A stretch of 64,000 nucleotides of DNA from Gracilimonas sp040117685 (GTDB taxonomy: Bacteria > Bacteroidota > Rhodothermia > Balneolales > Balneolaceae): positions 1 to 64,000 of the forward strand of contig NZ_JBEDYP020000015.1 of the NCBI RefSeq assembly GCF_040117685.2, given 5' to 3'. Position 1 is the first letter of the stretch; each line of letters starts with the position of its first letter. The position numbers and the translations under genes were made by a program. The notes beneath the pieces were generated by a model. It ran no database searches, was not told where the DNA came from, and saw nothing but the letters and a program-made list of their open reading frames with translations. Positions 53,734 through 62,074 of the stretch are shown here, piece by piece.

Positions 53734-54918
53734 TTGCTTAATTTGAAAAGGAATTTAATCGACAAGGATTTGAAGAAACAAAAACTGGCTATTCTGGGAT
53801 CAACGGGATCCATTGGTACACAAACGCTTGAGATAGTACGTCAGCACCCTGATAAGTTTGAGATAATTGCTCTTACTGCTCATTCCAACTGGAAATTACT
53901 GGCAGAACAGGTACAGGAATTTAAACCGGCTTATACTTTAATCAGTAATGAAGAACATTACGTGGATTTGAAAGAAGCCGTATCCGGTACCCAATTAATG
54001 TCCGGGGCTGAACATCTTCCGGTCATAGCCTCTTTGCCCGAGGTTGATACCGTATTAAACAGCCTTGTTGGTTTTGCCGGATTTGAATCTACGCTTGAAG
54101 CGATTCGCTCAGGGAAGAAAGTGGCTTTGGCCAATAAAGAGTCATTGGTGGTGGGCGGTGAATTGATCATGAATGAACTAAGGAATTCTGAGGCAGAGCT
54201 CATTCCGGTTGATTCTGAGCACAGCGCCATGCTGCAATGCTTGGTGGGAGAGAAGATGGACGACATCGAGAAGATTATCATCACGGCCAGCGGAGGGCCT
54301 TTCAGAGAGCTTAGTAAAGATCAGATGCAGCAGGTTACAGTTGAGCAGGCTCTTGATCACCCTAACTGGAGTATGGGGGCTAAAATTACCATCGACTCCT
54401 CCACCATGATGAACAAGGGACTTGAAATCATAGAAGCACACTGGCTTTTTGACCTTCCGGTAGAGAAAATTGAGCCGGTCATTCACCCTCAAAGTATCAT
54501 TCACTCCATGATCACTTTTATAGACGGATCCAGCAAAGCACAACTCGGTCTGCCTGATATGAAAGTGCCTATTATTTATGCATTGAGTTACCCTGAACGA
54601 CTCTCTTTAGACACTCCGAGAATGAACTGGAATGAAGCCCAAAATTTAACCTTCGAACCCATTGATTTTGATAAGTTTCCCTGCGTTCGGCTGGCTATGG
54701 ATAGCATCACAAAAGGGGGGTATGCTCCGGCGGTTCTAAATGCTGCCAACGAAGTTGCTGTTGAACGATTTTTGAACAAAGAAATTGGTTATATTCACAT
54801 CCCTGAAATTGTAAAAGAAAGTTTGGCTACCATCGAATTGAATGATAGTTTGAACGCAGAGACGTTAAAAGAAATAGACAAAGAGACGCGAAGCTACGCG
54901 CATACAATTATTAAATAA
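53734..54918 (+). CDS. dxr: 1-deoxy-D-xylulose-5-phosphate reductoisomerase
   Basis: The MEP-pathway enzyme (about 380-394 residues). Seen: LAILGSTGSIGTQTLEIVRQ (NADPH loop), VALANKESLVVGGELIM, PVDSEHSAMLQCL, ITASGGPFREL, HPNWSMGAKITIDSSTMMNK, and LGLPDMKVPIIYALSYPER. No ATG exists before the Rossmann loop: the start must be one of three in-frame TTG codons at 53734, 53743 or 53770. The longest is listed; the last would start MKKQKLAIL. Followed 5 bases later by rseP. Confidence 0.95.
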   Translation: MLNLKRNLIDKDLKKQKLAILGSTGSIGTQTLEIVRQHPDKFEIIALTAHSNWKLLAEQVQEFKPAYTLISNEEHYVDLKEAVSGTQLMSGAEHLPVIASLPEVDTVLNSLVGFAGFESTLEAIRSGKKVALANKESLVVGGELIMNELRNSEAELIPVDSEHSAMLQCLVGEKMDDIEKIIITASGGPFRELSKDQMQQVTVEQALDHPNWSMGAKITIDSSTMMNKGLEIIEAHWLFDLPVEKIEPVIHPQSIIHSMITFIDGSSKAQLGLPDMKVPIIYALSYPERLSLDTPRMNWNEAQNLTFEPIDFDKFPCVRLAMDSITKGGYAPAVLNAANEVAVERFLNKEIGYIHIPEIVKESLATIELNDSLNAETLKEIDKETRSYAHTIIK

Positions 54919-54923
54919 TTTAC

Positions 54924-56264
54924 ATGGACTGGTTTTTAAGCTTATTAAATACGCTCCTTATTTTTGGCGGAGCCCTGATGATCCTGGTTTTTATTCATGA
55001 ACTGGGGCACTTTTTAGCAGCAAAGTTTTTTGGAATGCGGGTTGAGCGCTTTTCGATCGGTTTTCCACCCCGGGTCTGGGGCTTCCAAAAAGGAGACACC
55101 GATTATTGTATTGGGGCTACTCCGCTTGGTGGTTATGTGAAAATATCCGGGATGATTGATGAGAGTATGGACACTGATCACCTCGAGAAAGAACCCGAGC
55201 CCTGGGAGTACAGAAGTAAACCTGTATGGCAGCGCATAGTTACCATCACGGCCGGGGTTATCTTTAATATGATTTTGGCTTTCTTCATTTACTTTGGGTT
55301 GACTTACAGCCAGGGTAAGGCCGTTCTCCCGATCGATGAAACGGAAGGAATTTATGTTCCGGAAACATCTATCCTGCATGAAATCGGCTTTGAAACAGGT
55401 GATAAGATCGTAGGTGTAAACGGGCAACGAGTGGTTTATTTTAATGAACTGGTGTCTGCATCGGAGCTTACTTCGGATAACCTGACCTACATGGTGGTGA
55501 GAGGCGGACAACAGATTTCCGTTCCTGTTACCCCAAATTTCCTCGATAGCCTGCAAACACGTGGCTTTTTAGACCCGACCTACTCTTTCCCAAGTAAGAT
55601 ATCTTCTGTCCCAGCAGGACGACCCGCAGCGGAGGCCGGGTTAGAAGCCGGCGATCGTATTGTTTCCGCCAATGGCGATACCGTTAAATACTGGGTTCAG
55701 CTGGTGGAGATTATCCAAAATGCAGATTCAGCAGTCACTTTTGGCGTCCAGCGAGAAGACTCACTTTTCTACGCTGCCATCACCCCGGACCCTGAAACCA
55801 AAACAATCGGGATTGCTTCACCACAAATCCAAACCCTGGGACTGAAACGAATCGAATATGGATTATGGGAATCTGTTGCCGAAGGCTACAATCAAACCGT
55901 TGAGCAAACCGTAGGAATTGTACAGGGCTTTACCCGGATGATTACAGGCGACATTTCCGTAACCCAAAACCTGGGCGGGCCGATTGCCATTGCCAGCATA
56001 ACCCGTGAAGCAACCGATCAGGCGGGTTGGATTGGTTTTTGGAACATTACAGCGTTACTCAGTATCACGCTCGCAATTCTGAATATATTACCGATTCCGG
56101 CATTAGATGGCGGTCATCTTGTATTCCTGCTTTACGAAGGCATTACCCGTCGCGAGCCCTCTGAAAAAGTTCGCATGATTGCCCAACAAATAGGCTTTTT
56201 CCTGATGATTGGATTATTCATTTTTGTAATGTTTAATGATGCATTCAGATACTTCGGACTATAA
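54924..56264 (+). CDS. rseP: Site-2 protease RseP
   Basis: A 446-residue intramembrane zinc metalloprotease. The HExxH motif is His25-Glu26-x-x-His29 in FIHELGHFLAAKFFG. Two PDZ domains lie in the middle (ILHEIGFETGDKIVGVNGQR and PAAEAGLEAGDRIVSANGD). The third zinc-ligand motif is NILPIPALDGGHLVFLLYEG. It releases signals by cutting anti-sigma factors within the membrane. The dxr-rseP pair is common in bacteria. Two bases before psd. Confidence 0.97.
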   Translation: MDWFLSLLNTLLIFGGALMILVFIHELGHFLAAKFFGMRVERFSIGFPPRVWGFQKGDTDYCIGATPLGGYVKISGMIDESMDTDHLEKEPEPWEYRSKPVWQRIVTITAGVIFNMILAFFIYFGLTYSQGKAVLPIDETEGIYVPETSILHEIGFETGDKIVGVNGQRVVYFNELVSASELTSDNLTYMVVRGGQQISVPVTPNFLDSLQTRGFLDPTYSFPSKISSVPAGRPAAEAGLEAGDRIVSANGDTVKYWVQLVEIIQNADSAVTFGVQREDSLFYAAITPDPETKTIGIASPQIQTLGLKRIEYGLWESVAEGYNQTVEQTVGIVQGFTRMITGDISVTQNLGGPIAIASITREATDQAGWIGFWNITALLSITLAILNILPIPALDGGHLVFLLYEGITRREPSEKVRMIAQQIGFFLMIGLFIFVMFNDAFRYFGL

Positions 56265-56266
56265 AT

Positions 56267-56932
56267 ATGTTATCTAAGGAAGGATATCCCACAATTGCGC
56301 TTGTACTAACCGTTTCCATATTGGTATGTGGATTCGCTTATTATTTTTTGGATCATTGGTTTGCCTATGTGATATATGCAGGAATGGGAACCCTGAGCTG
56401 TCTGACTATCTTCTTCTTCCGGGATCCGGACCGCAATATTCCTGAAGATGAAAACCTGATTATCTCACCGGCTGATGGAAAAGTAGTTTTCGTGAAGGAA
56501 GTGAATGAAGAGGTGTACCTGAAAGATAGAGCCACTCAGATTAGTATTTTCCTTTCACCACTGAACGTTCATGTAAACCGAAATCCGGTTTCCGGTTCGC
56601 TCGAATACGTAAAATACCATCCCGGGGAATACCTGATGGCCTGGACCGAACATGCTTCAGAGCTCAATGAACGAGCCGATTTTGGCGTTCTTCATCCATC
56701 CAAAACAAAAATTTTCTTTCGGCAGATAACCGGTTTCCTTGCCAGAAGGATTGTCTATAACATCAAGGAAGGAGATGAGATAAAAGCCGGAGAGCGATTT
56801 GGTATTATGAAATTCGGGTCACGAATGGATGTTGTCGTTCCCGGAAACGTTGAGGTGAAAGTAAAACCGGGTGATACTACCAGGGCAGGGGAATCAATCT
56901 TAGGTGAGATAAAAGCGAAGAGTTCAGCATAA
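56267..56932 (+). CDS. psd: Phosphatidylserine decarboxylase family protein (short form)
   Basis: A 221-residue proenzyme of the short, archaetidylserine-type subfamily. Two N-terminal helices (TIALVLTVSILVCGFAYYFL and WFAYVIYAGMGTLSCLTIFF) anchor it. Catalytic segments: ISPADGKVVFV, SIFLSPLNVHVNR, and the self-cleaving GS in IMKFGSRMDVV (Gly184-Ser185 produce the pyruvoyl group). It turns phosphatidylserine into phosphatidylethanolamine. It pairs functionally with pssA downstream. Confidence 0.94.
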   Translation: MLSKEGYPTIALVLTVSILVCGFAYYFLDHWFAYVIYAGMGTLSCLTIFFFRDPDRNIPEDENLIISPADGKVVFVKEVNEEVYLKDRATQISIFLSPLNVHVNRNPVSGSLEYVKYHPGEYLMAWTEHASELNERADFGVLHPSKTKIFFRQITGFLARRIVYNIKEGDEIKAGERFGIMKFGSRMDVVVPGNVEVKVKPGDTTRAGESILGEIKAKSSA

Positions 56933-57233
56933 TTTCGCTTTTCCCATTTTTCCGGATTTTCACCCGTTCCAAAAACTGCCCGAATGTTTACCACTTTACT
57001 TCTTTCGTCAATCGTAAAGTGAATCATGTGAGGAAATTTTTTAAGAGGAAGGCAGTGCACATCAGAGAATATCTCCTTTGGAAAAAGGGGAACGTCTTAA
57101 GTGTAGATATAAAATTGTCTAATTCATTTTCGAAGGTTCTCCCCAAACCAATCTCTATTTCTTCATAGTAATTAATTGCTGATTGTATATCCTCCAAAGC
57201 AGGAGGTTCCACAACCACCTTCAATTTCTCCAC
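56930..57233 (-). pseudogene. RelE/ParE-family toxin gene, frameshifted
   Basis: The first frame gives MEKLKVVVEPPALEDIQSA, NYYEEIEIGLGRTFENELDN and FPFFQRRYS, a clean RelE/ParE N-terminus, but then leaves the family and stops at 57024. In the -1 frame from about 57070, reading SDVHCLPLKKFPHMIHF, DERSKVVNIRAVFGTGE and NPEKWEKR, the expected C-terminus appears. A two-base CT duplication in TTCTCTGATG explains the break. The second frame has no stop before it runs antisense into psd, so the end is also lost. The toxin is therefore very likely dead. Confidence 0.8.
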
Positions 57234-57235
57234 AA

Positions 57236-57448
57236 CTAATCGTCTTTAAATCTAAGTTGCTTTCTGGCTTCCTCCCACGGAATTAATTCTTCAGGACTAG
57301 AATTCTTTATGCGCTCTCTGACAATTGCTTTGTGTTCCTCTGGAATTGCAAAATCTTCGTGTTGCTCTGCATCCAATCCCAACTGAGCAATCAGTTCCAT
57401 AAAGAAATCCACTTTTTGGTCTGGTATTTTTGCGGTTATCTCTTTCAT
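57236..57448 (-). CDS. Antitoxin-like protein of a decayed toxin-antitoxin pair
   Basis: A 70-residue acidic protein: MKEITAKIPDQKVDFFMELI, AQLGLDAEQHEDFAIPEEHK, EELIPWEEARKQLRFKDD. Its length, charge and place (2 bases before a RelE/ParE toxin frame on the same strand) fit a type II antitoxin; the WEEARKQLRF end is typical of toxin-binding tails of addiction-module antitoxins. It inserts between psd and pssA against the direction of these genes. Confidence 0.75.
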   Translation of the reverse strand: MKEITAKIPDQKVDFFMELIAQLGLDAEQHEDFAIPEEHKAIVRERIKNSSPEELIPWEEARKQLRFKDD

Positions 57449-57592
57449 AGTGTTCTTTTTATTTGATAACGGAATTATAATGAATATCTGCGAATTGAAC
57501 AGATCAATTGAATGCTAAGAGTTATAATGGTTTGAGATTGAACCTATAAATAACCGTAATTAATTCTTAATATTGAGCGCAATTAAATCTAT

Positions 57593-58429
57593 TTGTTAAT
57601 GAAATACCCAATTCAGAAAAAATATCATTCTTTTAAGCAACGCCGGCGGCGAAGAAAAGAGCAAAAGCCCCCGGTAAATAAAAAAATAGCCGTTCCCAGT
57701 TTCTTTACGCTGATGAACCTTTTTAGCGGGTTTCTGGCTATCATTTCTATTTCGGATGGAGATTTTATACGGGGAGCCTGGTTAATAGCCCTTGCCGGTT
57801 TATTTGATGTTTTTGATGGATTGATGGCACGGCTTGCCAACGCTACCAGCGATTTTGGGATCGAACTGGATTCTATCAGTGATATGGTTTCATTCGGAGT
57901 AGCACCGGGCTTTTTAATTTACAGCTGGAGTTTACACGAACTAGGTTTTGTGGGAATTATAGTAAGTGCACTGCCGCCACTTTGCGGTGCCGTTCGTTTA
58001 GCCCGCTTTAACGTGAATGCCAGATTGCACCCCAAACCCGATTTCTTTGTAGGGTTACCCATACCCGCTCAGGCCATTATACTGGGTGCTTTTTTCCTCA
58101 CTTTCAGAGACTCACTGGAGCTGTTTTCTTTTCTGGAAAATGGCGTGAATTCCGCGCTTATTCCTTTTATAGTGGTCATTTCTTTTTTGATGGTAAGTAC
58201 TCTGCCATTTGACAAAATTCCACGCTTCGACAGGAAAACCATTAAGGAACAAAAAGGAAAGTTTGTTCTGTTTCTGGTTTACTTGTTATTAATCCTCTTA
58301 TTCAAAGAATATGGATTGATGGCCGTTTTCACATTGTTTATGCTGAAGGGAATCAGCGTAGGGGCTATTCAATTCTTTACCGATGATTACGGTCCGGCCG
58401 GAGTGGATGAATTTCAGGATTACAGCTGA
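57593..58429 (+). CDS. pssA: CDP-diacylglycerol-serine O-phosphatidyltransferase
   Basis: A 278-residue polytopic enzyme making phosphatidylserine. The CDP-alcohol phosphotransferase motif D-G-x2-A-R-x8-G-x3-D-x3-D is seen as DGLMARLANATSDFGIELDS followed by ISD. The ATG is probably 57599 (MKYPIQKKYHSF); the TTG at 57593 is also possible. Basic N-terminus, about 7-8 helices. Its product is the substrate of psd. Its last 10 bases overlap the convergent wecB. Confidence 0.93.
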   Translation: MLMKYPIQKKYHSFKQRRRRRKEQKPPVNKKIAVPSFFTLMNLFSGFLAIISISDGDFIRGAWLIALAGLFDVFDGLMARLANATSDFGIELDSISDMVSFGVAPGFLIYSWSLHELGFVGIIVSALPPLCGAVRLARFNVNARLHPKPDFFVGLPIPAQAIILGAFFLTFRDSLELFSFLENGVNSALIPFIVVISFLMVSTLPFDKIPRFDRKTIKEQKGKFVLFLVYLLLILLFKEYGLMAVFTLFMLKGISVGAIQFFTDDYGPAGVDEFQDYS

Positions 58430-59514
58430 TTTTCGATCACTTCCCTGATAATCTCTGCGGCTTTTCCTTCACCAAAAACAGATGATGCATCTTGCTGTTT
58501 ACCAGAGGAAAGCCATTCATTTGTCCGTCGTACAATTAAATCAGATTGAGTTCCAACCAACTGTCCATGCCCTGATTCAATAAGTTCCTGTCGTTCAGTT
58601 TCATTTCTCAGCACGAACACCGGTTTCCCAAGGGCTGAGGCTTCTTCCTGTATACCACCGGAGTCGGTTAGTATAATATCAGCCCGTTTTAGTATGTGTA
58701 AAAAAGACAAATAGTCAAAAGGCTCTGTTTGTTTAAAACGGTTGTCGGGCATTTCAACTTGTTCGACGGCAGCCAGTACATTGGGGTTGGGATGAGCAGG
58801 GAAAATAACCGTCAGATCCTCATTTGAAAGTAAAAGCTGTTTCACCGCTCTGAAAATATTTACCATAGGCTCACCATGATTCTCCCTGCGGTGGGCCGTT
58901 AGCACCATTAGTTTTTGGCTGTCATTAATTTCAGAAAGAATACCAGGTATAGATTCACTAAATACTTTCAGTTTGGTAATGTTGTTCAATGCATCAATTA
59001 CCGTATTACCGGTTACTGATATAGCTTCTTCAGCAATACCTTCCTTTAGTAAATTTTTCTTATTCAGTTCAGTGGGAGCAAAATGGAAACGAGCCAAATG
59101 GGTAATTTGCCTCCGGTTCATTTCTTCGGGAAAAGGGTAGTAAGGATTATAGCTTCGTAATCCCGCCTCAACATGAAGCACCGGAATTTTTTGATAAAAA
59201 GCAGAAAGAGCAGTGAGATAAGAGGTTGTGGTATCACCCTGAACCATTACAAAATCAGGTTCTGCTTTTTCAATGACACTTTTCAGTTTAGGAAGCAGAG
59301 ATTGGGACAACTCGAATAAATCCTGATTTGGCTTCATGATCTCAAGATTGATATCCGGTTTAATATCAAAAAGAGAAAGCATGGGTGTCACAAGCTCTTT
59401 ATGCTGCCCGGTATGCAGAACCGTTACATCCATATGACCTTTGAGAGTCAGGATCACAGGAGCCAGTTTAATGACTTCAGGCCGGGTTCCGAATGCAATT
59501 AAAATCTTCTTCAT
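58420..59514 (-). CDS. wecB: UDP-N-acetylglucosamine 2-epimerase (non-hydrolysing)
   Basis: A 364-residue GT-B-fold enzyme that interconverts UDP-GlcNAc and UDP-ManNAc for surface glycans. Seen: IAFGTRPEVIKLAPVI, VLHTGQHKELVTPML, HVEAGLRSYNPYYPFPEEMN, VTGNTVIDALNNI, VLTAHRRENHGEPM, LTDSGGIQEEASALGKPVFV and LRNETERQEL. Complete. Its ATG overlaps the stop of the preceding glycosyltransferase gene by 4 bases, so it belongs to the glycan operon that runs beyond the window. Confidence 0.96.
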   Translation of the reverse strand: MKKILIAFGTRPEVIKLAPVILTLKGHMDVTVLHTGQHKELVTPMLSLFDIKPDINLEIMKPNQDLFELSQSLLPKLKSVIEKAEPDFVMVQGDTTTSYLTALSAFYQKIPVLHVEAGLRSYNPYYPFPEEMNRRQITHLARFHFAPTELNKKNLLKEGIAEEAISVTGNTVIDALNNITKLKVFSESIPGILSEINDSQKLMVLTAHRRENHGEPMVNIFRAVKQLLLSNEDLTVIFPAHPNPNVLAAVEQVEMPDNRFKQTEPFDYLSFLHILKRADIILTDSGGIQEEASALGKPVFVLRNETERQELIESGHGQLVGTQSDLIVRRTNEWLSSGKQQDASSVFGEGKAAEIIREVIENQL

Positions 59515-60542
59515 GCTGAAATTCTTTTGTACTGATTAGCCGTTAATTCTGCTACCCGTTGCCAGGAGTACTTTTCAAGCAAGTGGTTCTTAAGGGAATC
59601 CGAGGATGCTTTATTCAACGCTTCTTTTATTCCATTTAGAATCGACTTAGAAGAATCCGGATTTATAAACTCAGCATATCCATCAAAGTAATCTTTAGTA
59701 CCGCCTCGCCCGGTTATAACTATTTTCGAACCTGCCAAAGCCGCTTCCATAGCTGCAATTCCGGGCGTTTCGAATTGGGAGGGAAGCACAAAAACACTGC
59801 TGGCAGCATAAGCAGATGCAAGCAGCTCTGAATCATGGTCAAGAGTGTCAATCAGAGTAACATTGCCGGCTTTATTGGCTAAGATAATGCATTTTTTCCC
59901 GTATTGATCCCGATAAAATGAACCGATAATTACCAGGGGAGCATCTACTTCATTTGCTACTTCGAGCAGTTTAATTACATTCTTTCGTTCAGCCCCTGCC
60001 TGACCGGCAAAGAGTACAAAATCCTTCAGTCCATATGTTTCAATGAATAAATCCGGCTTGGCATCGGCGAATTTTTGTTCTACTCCATTGGGAATAACCC
60101 GAATTTGGTCGTCAGGTATTGAAAAACCATTTCGGATGAGATCAGCTTCTGCTGAGGTATTTGGTAAAATTACATCTGCTTTGCGGCATAAATTGGTTTT
60201 GACACTAAAGTCTGAACGGATTCCGGAGCCAAAAGCAGAGCTCAACTGCTCCATTTTTAAAGCTCTTTTGATAAAAGCAGCATTCCGGTTGGAAAAGAAG
60301 ACCGGAGAAAGAGCGAGTGGTAATCCCATTGCTTTAATCTGATCTACAATTCCCACATTCTCTATGGAAGCTCCGAATACATGAACCAGGTCAAGGTCCA
60401 TCTCTTTAATGTCATCCCAGGGCGAAATCAGGTATGGCTCTGCTCCAAAAGATGTGATATGCTTAGTTGTCTGTAAGGCCTGATTTCTTAATCCACCATT
60501 TACCGCTGCAATACTCATAGGAGATACGTAGCCGACCCTCAT
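59511..60542 (-). CDS. GT4 glycosyltransferase
   Basis: A 343-residue GT-B enzyme. The ATG ending at 60542 (MRVGYVSPMSIAAVNGGLRN) is chosen because it overlaps the upstream TGA as ATGA. Donor-site E-x7-E: SQFETPGIAAMEAALAG. Acceptor half: LVHVFGASIENVGIV; middle: DVILPNTSAEADLIRNGF, VIPNGVEQKF. It likely transfers a hexose or hexosamine from a nucleotide donor; the specific linkage is unknown. Confidence 0.9.
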   Translation of the reverse strand: MRVGYVSPMSIAAVNGGLRNQALQTTKHITSFGAEPYLISPWDDIKEMDLDLVHVFGASIENVGIVDQIKAMGLPLALSPVFFSNRNAAFIKRALKMEQLSSAFGSGIRSDFSVKTNLCRKADVILPNTSAEADLIRNGFSIPDDQIRVIPNGVEQKFADAKPDLFIETYGLKDFVLFAGQAGAERKNVIKLLEVANEVDAPLVIIGSFYRDQYGKKCIILANKAGNVTLIDTLDHDSELLASAYAASSVFVLPSQFETPGIAAMEAALAGSKIVITGRGGTKDYFDGYAEFINPDSSKSILNGIKEALNKASSDSLKNHLLEKYSWQRVAELTANQYKRISA

Positions 60543-62074
60543 AATCGCCCCCGGTTTTTCCAATCTATAAGTGATGTTTTAAGTAGTTTCAAATCCCGTT
60601 TTCTCATTTCAGATATCTCCTCAGGCTGAGGAAGATAGGGTTTCGAATACTTTAATTTTGTTGTTTTTGTGAGGTTGATGATATCCTTATTTGTTGATAC
60701 CAAATCAAACTCCGAATGGTTCAAGGATACCTGAATCAACTTATCATTACCTGAAGATTTTTCGATGGTTACTTTTCCATCAGTTAAATACGCTTCATAG
60801 GTGAATCTATCCCGTTCCTTCCAATATGCGGCAAACTCACCAAAAGTAAGATTTTCAAATTCCTGAATATCAGTGAGTTCCAGCAAGTGATCTATCACAG
60901 AAAGTCCGGGTTGCAAAGGGTGGTGGTAGAATAAAGCCGGTTCAAATCGTGACAATTTATTTGACAATACATCTTCGAAATATCCTTTCATATCCTCAAT
61001 GGAATATTTTCGCCGATTAAGACTGCCCGTACAAATTGGGTGAATGGGAACTTGAAGAGGGAGTTGATCCTCAGCCGGCTGGAGCGGTAATCCATCATAA
61101 CAAAAGGTAAACTCAGAAGTGTATTCGAAGTCAAAATTCTTTAGGGATTTTTCGAGTGCCGTGTTCCAGATACCATAAGGAGCACAAAAACCTTTAAAAT
61201 CAATGTTGGCTTTTTCGAGATGTTCTTGGCCGGTTTGAATGTTCCGGTCAACCTTTTTGTAAGATTCAGAAGTGCCATGCTCATAACCATGAAGGGCAAA
61301 TTCCTGCTTTTGATAAGAATTGAAGTGGGTGAGCCAGACTTTATGCGCATCAACATGTAAGAACCACGTGGCTGATTTCCGGTGCTTCTGAATCGTTGCA
61401 TAAAGATCATCCATGGATTCTTTATCGCCAAAGTCACTGTCAATCCGAAAACAAAAAACGGGTTTACTTGTAGGGGAAGTCCACTTTTCGATGAAGGGCA
61501 AAGATCTTCGAAAGTGTAGCTCTTTCAGTACGGCTTTCAGCACTTCTGTGAGATCATGCTTGGATACTTTGCTGACAATTTCATCCGGATGTTCTCCATT
61601 TCTGCTAAAGAATCGCTTTCTCCTATAACCGTTAGTTTGTATCAGCTTACCAACATCAGCGCCCAAAAAAGCAAGCTTTAAATGATCATCGGTAGAAAAA
61701 TGAACCAAACCTTCCAGTAATTCGCTATCCTTATGAAGCCTGACTTTGGCATGAACATCTACATGAGAAATATGAGATAAGAAGCCTTCACGATCATAAT
61801 TTATGAGTGTGTCAATATGGGATGAACGGGTATGATTTTTCTCAAGGAAGACCAGATTGTCACCAACTTCTAACAAACCTCCATTATTTTTAACAAAGGA
61901 TTTCAGGGCAGAACGCTGAGCTCTCTCAGGCTTTTTGTTTAGAATAATGACACTGTACTCATGATGCAGTTCTAAGTCATAATTCACTTCTTCGTACCAC
62001 ACACCCAGCTGATTCAAAACTACATCCCAGGCTGTATTTCTTTCCTGAATCCCTATACACAATCGCTGCTTCAT
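60539..62074 (-). CDS. Polysaccharide deacetylase-like protein with extra N-terminal domain
   Basis: A 511-residue protein starting at the ATG ending at 62074 (MKQRLCIGIQERNT), with AAGG 7 bases before it and an ATGA overlap with the flippase stop. Residues 1 to about 180 are a non-catalytic region of unknown family, including IILNKKPERAQRSALKSF and GGLLEVGDNLVF. The NodB-like domain (about 200-420) shows FRIDSDFGDKESMDD (metal Asp), ATWFLHVDAH, FALHGYEHGTS (metal His pair), FCAPYGIWNTAL and FYHHPLQPGLSVI. No signal peptide is seen, so it may act on lipid-linked sugars in the cytoplasm or be exported in another way. Confidence 0.82.
   Translation of the reverse strand: MKQRLCIGIQERNTAWDVVLNQLGVWYEEVNYDLELHHEYSVIILNKKPERAQRSALKSFVKNNGGLLEVGDNLVFLEKNHTRSSHIDTLINYDREGFLSHISHVDVHAKVRLHKDSELLEGLVHFSTDDHLKLAFLGADVGKLIQTNGYRRKRFFSRNGEHPDEIVSKVSKHDLTEVLKAVLKELHFRRSLPFIEKWTSPTSKPVFCFRIDSDFGDKESMDDLYATIQKHRKSATWFLHVDAHKVWLTHFNSYQKQEFALHGYEHGTSESYKKVDRNIQTGQEHLEKANIDFKGFCAPYGIWNTALEKSLKNFDFEYTSEFTFCYDGLPLQPAEDQLPLQVPIHPICTGSLNRRKYSIEDMKGYFEDVLSNKLSRFEPALFYHHPLQPGLSVIDHLLELTDIQEFENLTFGEFAAYWKERDRFTYEAYLTDGKVTIEKSSGNDKLIQVSLNHSEFDLVSTNKDIINLTKTTKLKYSKPYLPQPEEISEMRKRDLKLLKTSLIDWKNRGRL

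Noticed and set aside
56755..57060. A separate 101-codon gene antisense to psd
   Set aside because: Its first 30 or so residues are the displaced C-terminus of the RelE/ParE toxin; the rest is antisense to psd.
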